Source: Rhizobium sullae (GTDB lineage Bacteria > Pseudomonadota > Alphaproteobacteria > Rhizobiales > Rhizobiaceae). Taken from it: a stretch of 64,000 nt of DNA. A program made the position numbers and the translations under genes. This document shows, piece after piece, positions 52,516 through 61,654 of this stretch. Each line of letters starts with the position of its first letter. The first letter of the stretch is position 1. The DNA lies in the NCBI RefSeq assembly GCF_900169785.1, contig NZ_FWER01000004.1, positions 181,020 to 245,019 of the forward strand, read 5' to 3'. Under the pieces are notes generated by a model. That model worked only from the letters and a program-made list of their open reading frames with translations. It did not search any database and had not been told where the DNA came from.

Positions 52516-53568
52516 TCAGAGCCCGAGCATGCGGCGGTTCGCCGCTTGGTCCGTGCCGCTGCCGGCAAAATCGTCGAAGGCCTTCTCGGTGACGCGGATA
52601 ATGTGTGCCTTGACGAAATCGGCGCCTTCACGCGCACCGTCTTCCGGATGCTTCAGCGCGCATTCCCATTCGACAACGGCCCAGCCGTCGAAATTGTTGG
52701 CGGTCATTTTCGAGAAGACGGCGCCGAAATCCACCTGGCCGTCGCCGAGCGAGCGGAAGCGGCCGGCACGTTCGACCCAGCCTTGGTAACCGCCATAGAC
52801 GCCCTGACGCCCGGTCGGATTGAACTCCGCATCCTTGACGTGGAACATCTTGATGCGGTCCTTGTAGATATCGATGTTGTCCAGATAATCGAGGCACTGC
52901 AGGACATAGTGCGACGGGTCGTAGAGCATGTTGGCGCGCGGATGATTGCCGACGCGCTCCAGGAACATCTCATAGGTCACACCGTCATGCAGGTCTTCGC
53001 CCGGATGGATCTCATAGCAGACATCGACGCCTTGGGCATCGGCATGGTCGAGGATCGGCTTCCAGCGGCGGGCAAGCTCATCGAAGGCCGTTTCGACAAG
53101 ACCGGCTGGACGCTGCGGCCACGGATAGATGAAGGGCCAGGCAAGCGCGCCGGAAAAGGTGGCATGCGCCTTGATGCCGAGATGCTTGGAGGCCGTCAGC
53201 GCCATCTTCACCTGCTCGACTGCCCATTCCTGCCGCGCCTTCGGATTGCCGCGCACTTCCGGTGCGGCAAAGCCGTCGAAGGCCTCGTCATAGGCCGGAT
53301 GCACGGCTACCAGCTGACCCTGGAGATGGGTCGAAAGCTCGGTGACCTCGACACCATTCTCGCGCGCCTTGCCGGCGAATTCGTCGCAATAATCCTTGGA
53401 GCTGGCAGCCTTCTTCAGATCGATCAGCTGACCAGCCCACGTCGGAACCTGTACGCCCTTGTAGCCGACATCAGCCGCCCATTTGGTGATTGAATCCCAT
53501 GAGTTGAACGGCGCGGCGTCGCCCGCAAACTGCCCGAGGAACAGGCCAGGCCCTTTGATCGTCTTCAT
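52516..53568 (-). CDS. TIM-barrel sugar isomerase/epimerase
   Basis: 350 residues. The xylose isomerase-like TIM barrel binds a divalent metal: recognisable strands are YKGVQVPTWAGQLIDL, VEVTELSTHLQGQLVAVHP, VDVCYEIHPGEDLHDG (metal Glu/His) and MLYDPSHYVLQCLDY, with FHVKDAEFNPTG and WAVVEWECALKHPED near the C-terminus. Relatives are annotated as IolE- or IolI-like, or as sugar phosphate isomerases; the exact reaction is open. A TAAACGTTTA palindrome lies upstream, suggesting control by a LacI-type protein. The next gene downstream is a Gfo/Idh dehydrogenase, consistent with successive steps on one sugar. Confidence 0.88.
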   Translation of the reverse strand: MKTIKGPGLFLGQFAGDAAPFNSWDSITKWAADVGYKGVQVPTWAGQLIDLKKAASSKDYCDEFAGKARENGVEVTELSTHLQGQLVAVHPAYDEAFDGFAAPEVRGNPKARQEWAVEQVKMALTASKHLGIKAHATFSGALAWPFIYPWPQRPAGLVETAFDELARRWKPILDHADAQGVDVCYEIHPGEDLHDGVTYEMFLERVGNHPRANMLYDPSHYVLQCLDYLDNIDIYKDRIKMFHVKDAEFNPTGRQGVYGGYQGWVERAGRFRSLGDGQVDFGAVFSKMTANNFDGWAVVEWECALKHPEDGAREGADFVKAHIIRVTEKAFDDFAGSGTDQAANRRMLGL

Positions 53569-53594
53569 GTCAGAATCCTCCCTGATGATCGACC

Positions 53595-53606
53595 GTAAAC
53601 GTTTAT
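53595..53606. promoter_or_regulatory. Candidate LacI-type operator upstream of TIM-barrel gene
   Basis: TAAACGTTTA (53596-53605), a perfect palindrome with central CG, preceded by G and followed by T so that GTAAACGTTTAT resembles the GTAAACCTTTACA units found at 57483-57517. About 27 bp upstream of the gene start. Confidence 0.6.
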
Positions 53607-53767
53607 GATAACTTCCAACACGCGTTCTGGCGGGTGCAAGGCGCCTCCACGCTTCTTGCAGCAGATGTACCTGAAAAGCCGAAAGTCAAACCGAAGCGAA
53701 CTAATCATGCCTGCCCGGAGGCTGCAAGAGGTACGTGCAGCAATCTTTGCTGCAGCGTGTGCGCAAA

Positions 53768-53804
53768 CAAAGAAAATGCGCCCGTCCTTGCGAACGGGCG
53801 CATT
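53768..53804 (-). terminator. Terminator after the ABC substrate-binding gene
   Basis: On the minus strand AATGCGCCCGT and ACGGGCGCATT form an 11-bp stem around an 8-base loop, followed by TTCTTTG. Only about 12 bp after the stop of the binding protein gene, it separates the ABC operon from the TIM-barrel gene. Confidence 0.87.
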
Positions 53805-53816
53805 GCAGTCGGATGA

Positions 53817-54767
53817 TCAGAACGGAGAATCCGGGAAGTAGAAGTCCTTGGCGTTATCCTTGGTAACGAGCGTTGCGTCGAGAATGTAGGTGCCGCGGAC
53901 AGGGACCTGATCGTAGAAATTCGCAGCCGTCATTTCCATCGCCGTGCCGACCATTGCCGGCGGATAAAGAACGTCGACCGGGATCAGCTTGTCGCCATCC
54001 ATCACCTTCTTGACCATGTCCTTGGAGCCGGCGCCGGCGATGACATACTGAATGTCCGTACGCTTGGCCTGCTCGATGGCCTGCAGCACGCCGACGGCCA
54101 TGTCGTCGTCCTGGCACCATACGACGTCGATCTTCTGATACTTCGTCAGATAGTCCTGCATGACCTTGAAGGCGTCGTCGCGGTTCCAGTTGCCGTATTG
54201 GCGATCAAGAACCTTAACGTTCGAACCGGCGATGCCCTTGTCGAAGCCGTCTTGGCGCTGCTGGTCGATCGGGATCGGCAGGCCGCGGATGACGACGACC
54301 TCCGCATCCGGCGTGTTTTCCTTGATGTACTTGCCGGCAACTTCGCCGAGCGCCGGGTTATTGCCGGCAACGTAGAGGTCACGAACGGAATCGTCGTTGT
54401 TGCTCGGCGCACGGTCAACGAGCGCCACGAACTTGCCGGCGTCCTTGATTTCCTTAATGGCGTTGACGAGCGGATCCGGATCCGACGGCAGGATGACCAG
54501 CGCGTCGATGCCCTGCGTGGCAAGATCCTGCACGGCGTTTGCCTGGCTTGCAGCATCCGGCGAGGTCTTGACGATAACGTTGAGGCCTGGATGCTCGGCC
54601 ATCAGCAACTTGGCCACGCGTTCCGCATGAAACACGACGCCAGCAGTCCAGCCATGGTCGGCTGCTGGAATTGAAACGCCGATCGTTACCTTCTTGTCCT
54701 GGGCGTACGAGACGCCCGTGAGGACCGCCATGGCGGCGACGGCCAGCCCCATAATTCGTTTACGCAT
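53817..54767 (-). CDS. Sugar ABC transporter substrate-binding protein
   Basis: 316 residues from ATG 54767 (GGGAGAGAG upstream). A Sec signal peptide (MRKRIMGLAVAAMAVLTGVS, cleavage near YAQD) leads to a ribose/galactose-type periplasmic-binding fold (VTIGVSIPAADHGWTAGVVF, SQANAVQDLATQGIDALVIL, RDLYVAGNNPALGEVAGKYI). The last gene of the ABC operon in transcription order. The bound sugar cannot be deduced; neighbours suggest a glucoside or related sugar. A strong terminator follows. Confidence 0.93.
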   Translation of the reverse strand: MRKRIMGLAVAAMAVLTGVSYAQDKKVTIGVSIPAADHGWTAGVVFHAERVAKLLMAEHPGLNVIVKTSPDAASQANAVQDLATQGIDALVILPSDPDPLVNAIKEIKDAGKFVALVDRAPSNNDDSVRDLYVAGNNPALGEVAGKYIKENTPDAEVVVIRGLPIPIDQQRQDGFDKGIAGSNVKVLDRQYGNWNRDDAFKVMQDYLTKYQKIDVVWCQDDDMAVGVLQAIEQAKRTDIQYVIAGAGSKDMVKKVMDGDKLIPVDVLYPPAMVGTAMEMTAANFYDQVPVRGTYILDATLVTKDNAKDFYFPDSPF

Positions 54768-54834
54768 TTTTCTCTCTCCCAAATAATGACTGGGCCTATC
54801 GATCGAGGACCGGGCGACCCATAAACCCGGCTAT

Positions 54835-55845
54835 TCACGGTTTGCGCACCAGCGACCGCTGAACCAGCATGGCGATGATGATGATCGCCCCCTGGATGGC
54901 ACCGATCAGGTATTCGCTGATAAAATTCGAAAGCAGCATGATGTTGCCGACGAGTTCGAGAATGAAGGCGCCGCAGATCGTGCCCCAGACCCGGCCCGCG
55001 CCACCCTTGAGCGCCGTGCCGCCGACCACCACGGCGGTGATCGCCTGCAACTCCCAGAGGATGCCGGTCGTCGCCGATGTCGAGCCAAGCCGCGGCACGT
55101 AGAGAAGCACGGCGATGGCTACGCACAGGCCCTGGATGACGAAGGCGATGGTACGCACACGGTTGACGGCGATGCCGGAATAACGCGCCACATCGCTGCT
55201 GGAGCCGACCGCCACGACATGCCGTCCATAGCGGGTGCGGTAGAGGACGAAGGCTGCAACGCCGGTGACGGCAAGGATCACGGCGATCGGAACCGGCACG
55301 CCGAGGATGGAGCCAAAATAGGCCGGACGGTAGAGCGTCTGCAGTTCAGGCTCGCGCAGCGTGATGGCCCCGCCCTGCGAAAGCCAGGTGGTCAAGCCGC
55401 GATAGACGCCCATGGTGCCAAGCGTCGCGATGAAAGGCTCGATCTTGCCGACGGTGGTGATGAGACCGTTCGCGAGCCCGCATGACGCGCCGATCACAAT
55501 CGTAAGCACGACAGCAGCCGTCAGCATCAGCGCCGGATCGGCGATCGCTCCGGAATTCATGAACAGGATCATCAGGCTGGCGACGAAAGCGACCATCGAC
55601 CCCACGGAAAGGTCCAGGTCGCCCGCAGAGATCACGAAGGTCGCGCCGACCGCGATGATGGCAATGAAAGCGCTTCTCGTCGCGACGTTTGCAAGGTTCG
55701 TGATGCCGATGAAATTCGGATTGACCAGCGCGCCAACCACGAGAAGCAAAGCCAATGCCGCAAAGGGCGCGACCGCCCGAAGATCGACATCGCGCCACAA
55801 TCGGCGCCGACTTTCTTTTTCGCTGCTTTCCTCACTTGCACTCAT
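54835..55845 (-). CDS. Ribose-type sugar ABC transporter permease
   Basis: About 336 residues from ATG 55845; a TTG six bases upstream is better placed relative to GGGAGG and is an alternative start. Eight to ten helices are seen, with the family segments FVISAGDLDLSVGSMVAFVA, GLANGLITTVGKIEPFIATLG and YSGIAVNRVRTIAFVIQGLC. It belongs to the RbsC/XylH-like group. It is the second gene of the operon, between the ATPase and the binding protein genes. Confidence 0.92.
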   Translation of the reverse strand: MSASEESSEKESRRRLWRDVDLRAVAPFAALALLLVVGALVNPNFIGITNLANVATRSAFIAIIAVGATFVISAGDLDLSVGSMVAFVASLMILFMNSGAIADPALMLTAAVVLTIVIGASCGLANGLITTVGKIEPFIATLGTMGVYRGLTTWLSQGGAITLREPELQTLYRPAYFGSILGVPVPIAVILAVTGVAAFVLYRTRYGRHVVAVGSSSDVARYSGIAVNRVRTIAFVIQGLCVAIAVLLYVPRLGSTSATTGILWELQAITAVVVGGTALKGGAGRVWGTICGAFILELVGNIMLLSNFISEYLIGAIQGAIIIIAMLVQRSLVRKP

Positions 55846-55918
55846 GCTCAAAACCAACCTCCCGTCCCATTGCCCCTGGGAATTCGCCCGCTACGCCTCG
55901 ACCGGATATTTCACCTGG

Positions 55919-57445
55919 TCAGGCAGCAATCTTCTTTTTCAATCCCGCCGCGTAGCGCATGATTTCCTGTTCGGAGATTTCATCACCCTCCAGAATGCCA
56001 ACGACCCGCCCTTCGCGCATCACGGCAATACGCGTGCAAAGCCCGATCACCTCCGGCATCTCCGAAGAGACCACGATGATCGAATGGCCATCACGGGCCA
56101 GAGCCGAAATGAAATGGTAGATCTGCTGCTTGGTGCCGACATCGATGCCGCGGGTCGGCTCGTCTATGATGATGATCTGCGGCTCGATCTCCATGACTTT
56201 GGCCAGAAGCAATTTCTGCTGGTTGCCACCGGACATGCGGCCGGCAACGATGTTGCCGTCCCTGACACGAATGTCGAAGCGGCGGCGCGCTCTCGCCATC
56301 GCAGAGGCTTCACTCGCGGCGCTCAGATAGCCAAACCGGCCATGCTTGTCCAAGGATTGCAGCGTAAGATTGGCGATCATGCCGGAATTGAGAAGCAGTC
56401 CCTTAGATTTGCGGTCCTTGGTCATATAGGCCAAGCCCGCGCGGTTTGCGGCATGAACATCGTGCGCGGGCACGGACTGCCCGTTGACCGTGACTTCGCC
56501 AGCCGAGCGCGAGCGCAGACCCATGATCGCCTCCATAAGCTCGGTGCGGCCGGAGCCAATCAAGCCGGAAAAGCCGAAGATCTCGCCCCTCCGGACCTCG
56601 AAACTCGCATCACGGACATAGTGGGTCGATACGGACTTGACGCTGAGAACAATCACTTCGTCGACATTGGGCTCATGCTTGGCAGGATATAGGCTGGAGA
56701 GTTCGCGCCCGACCATCAATTGGGCGATCGATTCACCGTCTAGGATGGAGGTGGGCGAGGTCTTCACCCATTGGCCATCGCGCAGCACGGTGACCCGGTC
56801 CGTCAGTTCCATGACTTCGTCAAGCTTGTGGGAAACGAAAACGAAACTCGTTCCCTTGTCGCGAAGCTTGCGCACCTGTTTGAACAGGCTGTTGATCTCC
56901 TCGCGAGAGAGCACGGCGGTCGGCTCGTCCATGAACACGATCCGCGCATTGCGGCTGATCGCCTTGGCGATCTCCACCATCTGCTTGTCGGCGATCGAGA
57001 GCGTGCTGATCTGCGCATTCACGTCGACATGCGAGCCGAGAAGATCGAGGACACGCCGCGCTTCAGCACGCATATACTTGCGGTCGAGGACGCCCAAACG
57101 CGTGACCTCGCGGCCGAGAAACAGGCTCTCGGTGACGGTCAGATGTTCGGCGAGATTGAATTCCTGATGGATGATGACGATGCCGAGCGCTTCGGCGGCA
57201 CCATTGGGCGGCAGCTTCACCGGCTTGCCGTCGAGCAGGATTTCGCCGGAGCTTGGCTCTTCGAAACCGGAAAGGATCTTGACGAGGGTGGATTTGCCGG
57301 CACCGTTTTCGCCCATCAGCGCATGGATTTCGCCGGCGCGAAGATCGAAATTGACGCTGAAAAGGACCTGCACGCCGCTGAACGACTTGCTAATTCGCCT
57401 TGCGGACAGCACCACCGCGCCGTCGTCGACGGTCTCCGGACCCAT
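55919..57445 (-). CDS. Sugar ABC transporter ATP-binding protein (two ATPase domains)
   Basis: 508 residues from ATG 57445 (GGAGGG upstream), the normal size for RbsA/MglA/XylG-type double ATPases. The first domain has GENGAGKSTLVKILSG and the second is degenerate in its Walker A (GFSGLIGSGRTELMEAIMG), as usual in this family. The signature motifs are LSIADKQMVEIAKAI and MSGGNQQKLLLAKVM, with Walker B segments IVFMDEPTAVL and IIIIDEPTRGIDV. It opens the ABC operon, divergent from a LacI gene with a tandem operator between. Confidence 0.94.
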   Translation of the reverse strand: MGPETVDDGAVVLSARRISKSFSGVQVLFSVNFDLRAGEIHALMGENGAGKSTLVKILSGFEEPSSGEILLDGKPVKLPPNGAAEALGIVIIHQEFNLAEHLTVTESLFLGREVTRLGVLDRKYMRAEARRVLDLLGSHVDVNAQISTLSIADKQMVEIAKAISRNARIVFMDEPTAVLSREEINSLFKQVRKLRDKGTSFVFVSHKLDEVMELTDRVTVLRDGQWVKTSPTSILDGESIAQLMVGRELSSLYPAKHEPNVDEVIVLSVKSVSTHYVRDASFEVRRGEIFGFSGLIGSGRTELMEAIMGLRSRSAGEVTVNGQSVPAHDVHAANRAGLAYMTKDRKSKGLLLNSGMIANLTLQSLDKHGRFGYLSAASEASAMARARRRFDIRVRDGNIVAGRMSGGNQQKLLLAKVMEIEPQIIIIDEPTRGIDVGTKQQIYHFISALARDGHSIIVVSSEMPEVIGLCTRIAVMREGRVVGILEGDEISEQEIMRYAAGLKKKIAA

Positions 57446-57482
57446 TATTCCCTCCATACGGCTCCCGTCCGCTGACGGATTG

Positions 57483-57517
57483 TGTAAACCTTTACATTGC
57501 CCATGTAAAGGTTTACA
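57483..57517. promoter_or_regulatory. Tandem LacI-type operator (perfect 15+15 bp inverted repeat)
   Basis: TGTAAACCTTTACAT (57483-57497) and ATGTAAAGGTTTACA (57503-57517) are exact reverse complements with a 5-base spacer. Each arm is itself a near-palindrome (GTAAACCTTTAC), so two repressor dimers could bind. It lies between the divergent ABC ATPase gene and the LacI gene. Confidence 0.82.
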
Positions 57518-57612
57518 TCATAGCCCACACGGCAATTTTTCAGCGTCGCCTTTGACCTTCGGGGAAGTCTGTGTAGTGTCCCGGGTCAAGACGAGACCCA
57601 AGGCAGAGCGCA

Positions 57613-58644
57613 GTGTCGAATTCCAGCCCCGCAACAATCGAAGATGTCGCCCGAATTGCCCAGGTTTCGATTGCAACGGTCTCCCGCGCAATCCATATGC
57701 CTGAGAAAGTCGCGAACTCGACGCGCCTCAAAGTCAATCAGGCAATCGCCATCACCGGCTACACAACGAATGCGATGGCGCGCAGCCTGCGGCTCGGGCG
57801 CTCGAACATGATTCTTGTCGTCGCGCCTGACATCGGCGATCCGAATTTCTCCAACATCTTGATCGGACTGGAGAATGAGGCGCGCGCACATGGCTACGGC
57901 ATCCTTATCGGCCATACGCAGAATGATGCGCAACGCGGCCTCGAATATCTGAAATTCCTGAATTCCAACCAAGCGGCCGGGCTGATCCTCTTCACCGGCA
58001 TCCTGCCCTTCGGCCATCAGACGATGACGGCGCGCCTGCCGCCCAGCGTTGGCGTATTCGAGCCGGTCTTCAACGGTGGTATTCCCTATGTCGGCGTCGA
58101 CGATACCGCCGGAGCCCGCAAGGCAGTTGATCTGCTGATTGCTGAGGGCCACCAGAAGATCGCCTTCATCGGCGATTCGCGCACCCGCCTGGCCTATAGC
58201 CGACGGCGCATGGGTTATGACGCGGGACTGGATGCCGCAGGCATCGGTGCCGATCTTCGAATTGTCTTCGAAGGTGACGGCACGATCGAAAGCGGACGAC
58301 TGGCGGTCGAACAACTTTTCATGCGCGATACCCTGCCGACGGCCTTCATGTGCGTCAACGATCAGACAGCGATCGGCGTGATAATAGGCCTCGGTGCGCG
58401 CGGCTACGATATTCCACGGGATTTTTCCGTGACCGGCTTCGACGACGTGCCGCAGGCGGTCTTCATATCGCCATCGCTGACGACGATCCGCCAGCCACGC
58501 ACAGCCATCGGCAAGCATGCCATGGCGCTCCTGCTCGAACTCCTGTCAGACGGCCAGCCAGCCGAGACAGAAATCCTGCTCAGACCCGATCTGGTGGTCC
58601 GCAACTCGGTCTCCGCGCCCTCGCGCAACTGGACGTGGAAGTAG
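57613..58644 (+). CDS. LacI-family regulator of the sugar ABC operon
   Basis: 343 residues from a GTG start. The helix-turn-helix is TIEDVARIAQVSIATVSRAI and the hinge follows (YTTNAMARSLRLGRSNMILV). The core is the usual periplasmic-binding-like domain (LVVAPDIGDPNFSNILIGLE, GLILFTGILPFGHQ, VTGFDDVPQAVFISPSLTTI). It is divergent from the ABC operon and almost certainly controls it through the tandem operator. A related palindrome upstream of the TIM-barrel gene suggests that gene is a second target. The inducer is probably the imported sugar or its breakdown product. Confidence 0.94.
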   Translation: MSNSSPATIEDVARIAQVSIATVSRAIHMPEKVANSTRLKVNQAIAITGYTTNAMARSLRLGRSNMILVVAPDIGDPNFSNILIGLENEARAHGYGILIGHTQNDAQRGLEYLKFLNSNQAAGLILFTGILPFGHQTMTARLPPSVGVFEPVFNGGIPYVGVDDTAGARKAVDLLIAEGHQKIAFIGDSRTRLAYSRRRMGYDAGLDAAGIGADLRIVFEGDGTIESGRLAVEQLFMRDTLPTAFMCVNDQTAIGVIIGLGARGYDIPRDFSVTGFDDVPQAVFISPSLTTIRQPRTAIGKHAMALLLELLSDGQPAETEILLRPDLVVRNSVSAPSRNWTWK

Positions 58645-58651
58645 GACAGAC

Positions 58652-58685
58652 GGCGGCGGCAGCCGAATGAAAGCTGCCGCCGGCC
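58652..58685. terminator. GC-rich hairpin between the LacI gene and xylA
   Basis: GGCGGCGGCAGC and GCTGCCGCCGGCC form a long GC-rich stem with a 9-base loop, between the convergent LacI and xylA stops. There is no T-run; it may terminate in both directions or act as an mRNA 3' end structure. Confidence 0.5.
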
Positions 58686-58692
58686 GCATCGC

Positions 58693-60003
58693 TCAAACGT
58701 AGCGGTTGACGACGTTTTCCAGCAGTTCCTGCTTTCCGGACTTCGGTTGCGGATTGATGTCTTTGCTCTCGACCCAACCGGCGATCTGCTCCAGCGAGTA
58801 TTCGCCGCGCAGCAGCTTTTGGCCTTCGGCGGTGTTCCAGCCGGCGTAACGGTCTTCGAGCGGCTTGGAGAGAGCCTTGTCCTCGATCATTTTGGCCGCC
58901 GCCTTGAGACCGCGGGCGCAGCAATCCATGCCGCCGATGTGGCCGATCAGCAAGTCTTCCGGATCGAGCGACTGGCGGCGGAGCTTGGAGTCGAAGTTCG
59001 TGCCGCCGGTCTTGAAGCCGCCGCCTGCCAGGACGTGGTAGTAGGCGAGCGCCATTTCCGGAACGTTGTTCGGGAACTGGTCAGTATCCCAGCCGGACTG
59101 GTAATCGTTGCGGTTCATGTCAATCGAGCCGAAGATGCCGAGCGCGTTGGCAAGCGCCAGCTCGTGCTCGAAGGAATGGCCGGCGAGGATCGCATGGCCC
59201 TGCTCGATGTTGACCTTCACTTCGTTTTCGAGGCCGTTCTTCTTCAGGAAGCCGTAAACCGTCGCAACATCGTAGTCGTACTGGTGCTTGGTCGGCTCCT
59301 GCGGCTTCGGCTCGATGAGGATCGTGCCCTTGAAGCCGATCTTGTGCTTGTATTCGACGACGAGGTTGAGGAAGCGGCCGAGCTGGTCGAGTTCGCGCAT
59401 GAGATCAGTGTTCAGCAGCGTCTCATAGCCTTCGCGGCCGCCCCATAGAACGTAGTTTTCGCCGCCGAGCTTCTGCGTCGCATCCATGCAGGTCTTCACC
59501 GTCGCAGCCGAAAATGCAAAGACATCCGGATCCGGATTGGTCGCAGCCCCGGACATGAAGCGGCGGTTGGAGAAGAGATTCGCTGTGCCCCAGAGCAGCT
59601 TGACGCCGGACGCCACCTGCTTCTCGGCGAAGTAGTCGACGATCTCGTTGAGGTTCTTCGTGTTCTCCGCAAAGTTCTTGCCTTCCGGACGCACGTCGGC
59701 GTCATGGAAGCAATAGAACGGCGTTCCGAGCAGTTGGAAGAATTCGAAAGCGACGTCGGCCTTTAGCTTCGCAGCCTTCATCGTGTCTTCGAACCACGGA
59801 CGCAGGAAGGTCTGGCCGCCGAAGGGGTCGCCACCCGGCCAGGTGAAAGTGTGCCAGTAGGCAACCGCGAAGCGCAGATGGTCTTCCATGCGCTTGCCCA
59901 TGACAATTTCGTCGGGCTGGTAGTGGCGGAAGGCCAGCGGATTGGTGCTATCCGGCCCTTCATATTTCACTTTCTGGATGTCGCCGAAAAATCCGGTGCT
60001 CAT
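58693..60003 (-). CDS. xylA: Xylose isomerase
   Basis: 436 residues from ATG 60003 (AAGGAGA upstream), the size of class II xylose isomerases. The enzyme converts D-xylose to D-xylulose. Visible motifs are [34 protein letters not shown] (catalytic His/Asp), [17 protein letters not shown] and [20 protein letters not shown] (metal Glu and Lys), and [20 protein letters not shown]. It is the last gene of the xylose set, with a palindromic repeat between it and xylB. No xylFGH-type transporter dedicated to xylose is in the window, unless the nearby ABC system serves it. Confidence 0.96.
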   Translation of the reverse strand: MSTGFFGDIQKVKYEGPDSTNPLAFRHYQPDEIVMGKRMEDHLRFAVAYWHTFTWPGGDPFGGQTFLRPWFEDTMKAAKLKADVAFEFFQLLGTPFYCFHDADVRPEGKNFAENTKNLNEIVDYFAEKQVASGVKLLWGTANLFSNRRFMSGAATNPDPDVFAFSAATVKTCMDATQKLGGENYVLWGGREGYETLLNTDLMRELDQLGRFLNLVVEYKHKIGFKGTILIEPKPQEPTKHQYDYDVATVYGFLKKNGLENEVKVNIEQGHAILAGHSFEHELALANALGIFGSIDMNRNDYQSGWDTDQFPNNVPEMALAYYHVLAGGGFKTGGTNFDSKLRRQSLDPEDLLIGHIGGMDCCARGLKAAAKMIEDKALSKPLEDRYAGWNTAEGQKLLRGEYSLEQIAGWVESKDINPQPKSGKQELLENVVNRYV

Positions 60004-60045
60004 GGTTTTGTCTCCTTGGGTTTCAAATTGTTGTTCTGCCAGACG

Positions 60046-60174
60046 GCCCCCTCGTCCGCCTGCCGGCACCTTCTCCCAGTTGGGAGAAGAGACCCGCTGC
60101 AACATCGCGCCTCTTTCGAAGCCGGTTCTGCGAGGCTCCCCCTCTCCCCTCGGGGAGAGGGTAGTGTGAGGGGG
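60046..60174. repeat. RIME-type palindromic repeat, copy E (inverted pair)
   Basis: Left module CCCCCTCGTCCGCCTGCCGG then ttctcccagttgggagaag; right module CTCCCCCTCTCCCCTCGGGG then agagggtagtgtgaggggg. The outer ends are inverted (ccccctc at the left, gaggggg at the right). It lies between xylB and xylA. Confidence 0.7.
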
Positions 60175-60183
60175 CTATCCGAA

Positions 60184-61638
60184 CTAATGCACCAGCGATT
60201 TGATCGCCGGATAAAGCGCCCGGTAGCGTCTGTAGGCATCCTCATACGTACCGCTCAAAGCCGCGACCGGCTCGATCGTTCCTGCCGTCTTTGGCGGCGT
60301 GCATACGGCAACCGGATCGGCACGTGTGGCCGCAATCAGGCCGAGGCGGGCGGCACCGAAGGCCGCGCCGAAATCGCCGTCCGCCGGCAGGTCTACCGGG
60401 ACGCCAAGCGCCGTTGCGATCGACGCCAGCCAGTAGCGCGAGCGTGAACCGCCACCGATGGCGGTAACGCGGGAAATATCCGTGCCTGCCGAACGCAGGG
60501 CTTCAAGATTGTCGCGGATGGCGAAGGACACGCCTTCGAGCACCGCCTGCGTCAGCACCACCCGGCTGCTTTCATGCTCAAGGCCGATGAAGGCGCCGCG
60601 TATGACGGCATCATTGTGCGGCGTGCGCTCGCCTGAAAGATAAGGAAGAAAGGTGACGCCGGATGGTGCCTTCAGCGCCTCGCCGAGTTCGTTCGTGAGG
60701 TCTGCGGCGGATTTGCCGGTGACGTTCGAATGCCAGTTCAAGGCATCGGTGGCCGAGAGAATGACGCCCATCTGATGCCAGGTGTTCGGCAGTGCGTGGC
60801 AGAAGGCATGGACCGCACTCTCTGGCTTCGGCAGATAGGCGGAATTCGCCGCGAAAAGAACGCCGGAGGTGCCGAGCGAGACGAAGGCCGCCCCATGACT
60901 GACCGTGCCCATGCCGCAGGCAGATGCCGCATTGTCCCCTGCCCCGCCGGCAACGACGACATCGCCCGCAATGCCCCACTTGGCGGCAAGTTCGCCGCGT
61001 AGTTTGCCGGCCTGCTCAGTCCCTTCGACCAGCTTAGGCATCTGATTCTCGTCGAGACCCGTCGCAGCCAGAAGCTCCGGCGACCATTTGCGCTTGCCAG
61101 TGTCGAGCCATGACGTGCCTGCCGAGTCCGACATTTCCGACATGTGCTCACCGGTCAGCCAGAGCCGCAAATAGTCCTTCGGCAGCAGCACCCAGCGTAC
61201 CTTGGCGAAGACTTCCGGCTCGTTTTTGGCGATCCAGGCAAGCTTCGGCGCGGTGAAGCCGGGAAAGACGATGTTACCGGTGAGCCTACGGAACCTCGCA
61301 TCCGCATCCAGCGCTGCAGCCTCAACGTGAGAACGCGTATCGTTCCAGAGAATGCAGGGACGAAGCACCTTGTCATCGGCGTCGAGCAGCGTCGCGCCGT
61401 GCATCTGGCCGGAAAGGCCAACACCCTTGACGGCCGCAAATTCCTTCGGATGTTTGCCCTTCAGGCCCGCTACTGCCTCCTCCGTCGCACGAATCCAATG
61501 CGACGGTTCTTGTTCCGACCAGCCGGAATGCGGACGCGCAACCTCGAGCGAACCATTCGCCGAGCCGATGATCTTCTGATTGCCGTCGATGAGCATCGCC
61601 TTGACGCCCGAGGTTCCGAGATCGAGACCCAGATACAT
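60184..61638 (-). CDS. xylB: Xylulokinase
   Basis: 484 residues. A FGGY-family kinase that phosphorylates D-xylulose. The N-terminal phosphate-binding motif is LGLDLGTSGVKAMLIDG, followed by GVGLSGQMHGATLLDADD (Gln-Met-His-Gly, typical of xylulokinase). The ATP site is GTVSHGAAFVSLGTSGVLFA, and RVTAIGGGSRSRYWLASIAT near the C-terminus completes the fold. It is transcribed after the LacI gene and before xylA, all in the same direction. Confidence 0.95.
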   Translation of the reverse strand: MYLGLDLGTSGVKAMLIDGNQKIIGSANGSLEVARPHSGWSEQEPSHWIRATEEAVAGLKGKHPKEFAAVKGVGLSGQMHGATLLDADDKVLRPCILWNDTRSHVEAAALDADARFRRLTGNIVFPGFTAPKLAWIAKNEPEVFAKVRWVLLPKDYLRLWLTGEHMSEMSDSAGTSWLDTGKRKWSPELLAATGLDENQMPKLVEGTEQAGKLRGELAAKWGIAGDVVVAGGAGDNAASACGMGTVSHGAAFVSLGTSGVLFAANSAYLPKPESAVHAFCHALPNTWHQMGVILSATDALNWHSNVTGKSAADLTNELGEALKAPSGVTFLPYLSGERTPHNDAVIRGAFIGLEHESSRVVLTQAVLEGVSFAIRDNLEALRSAGTDISRVTAIGGGSRSRYWLASIATALGVPVDLPADGDFGAAFGAARLGLIAATRADPVAVCTPPKTAGTIEPVAALSGTYEDAYRRYRALYPAIKSLVH

Positions 61639-61654
61639 GTCATTCTCCTTGCCG

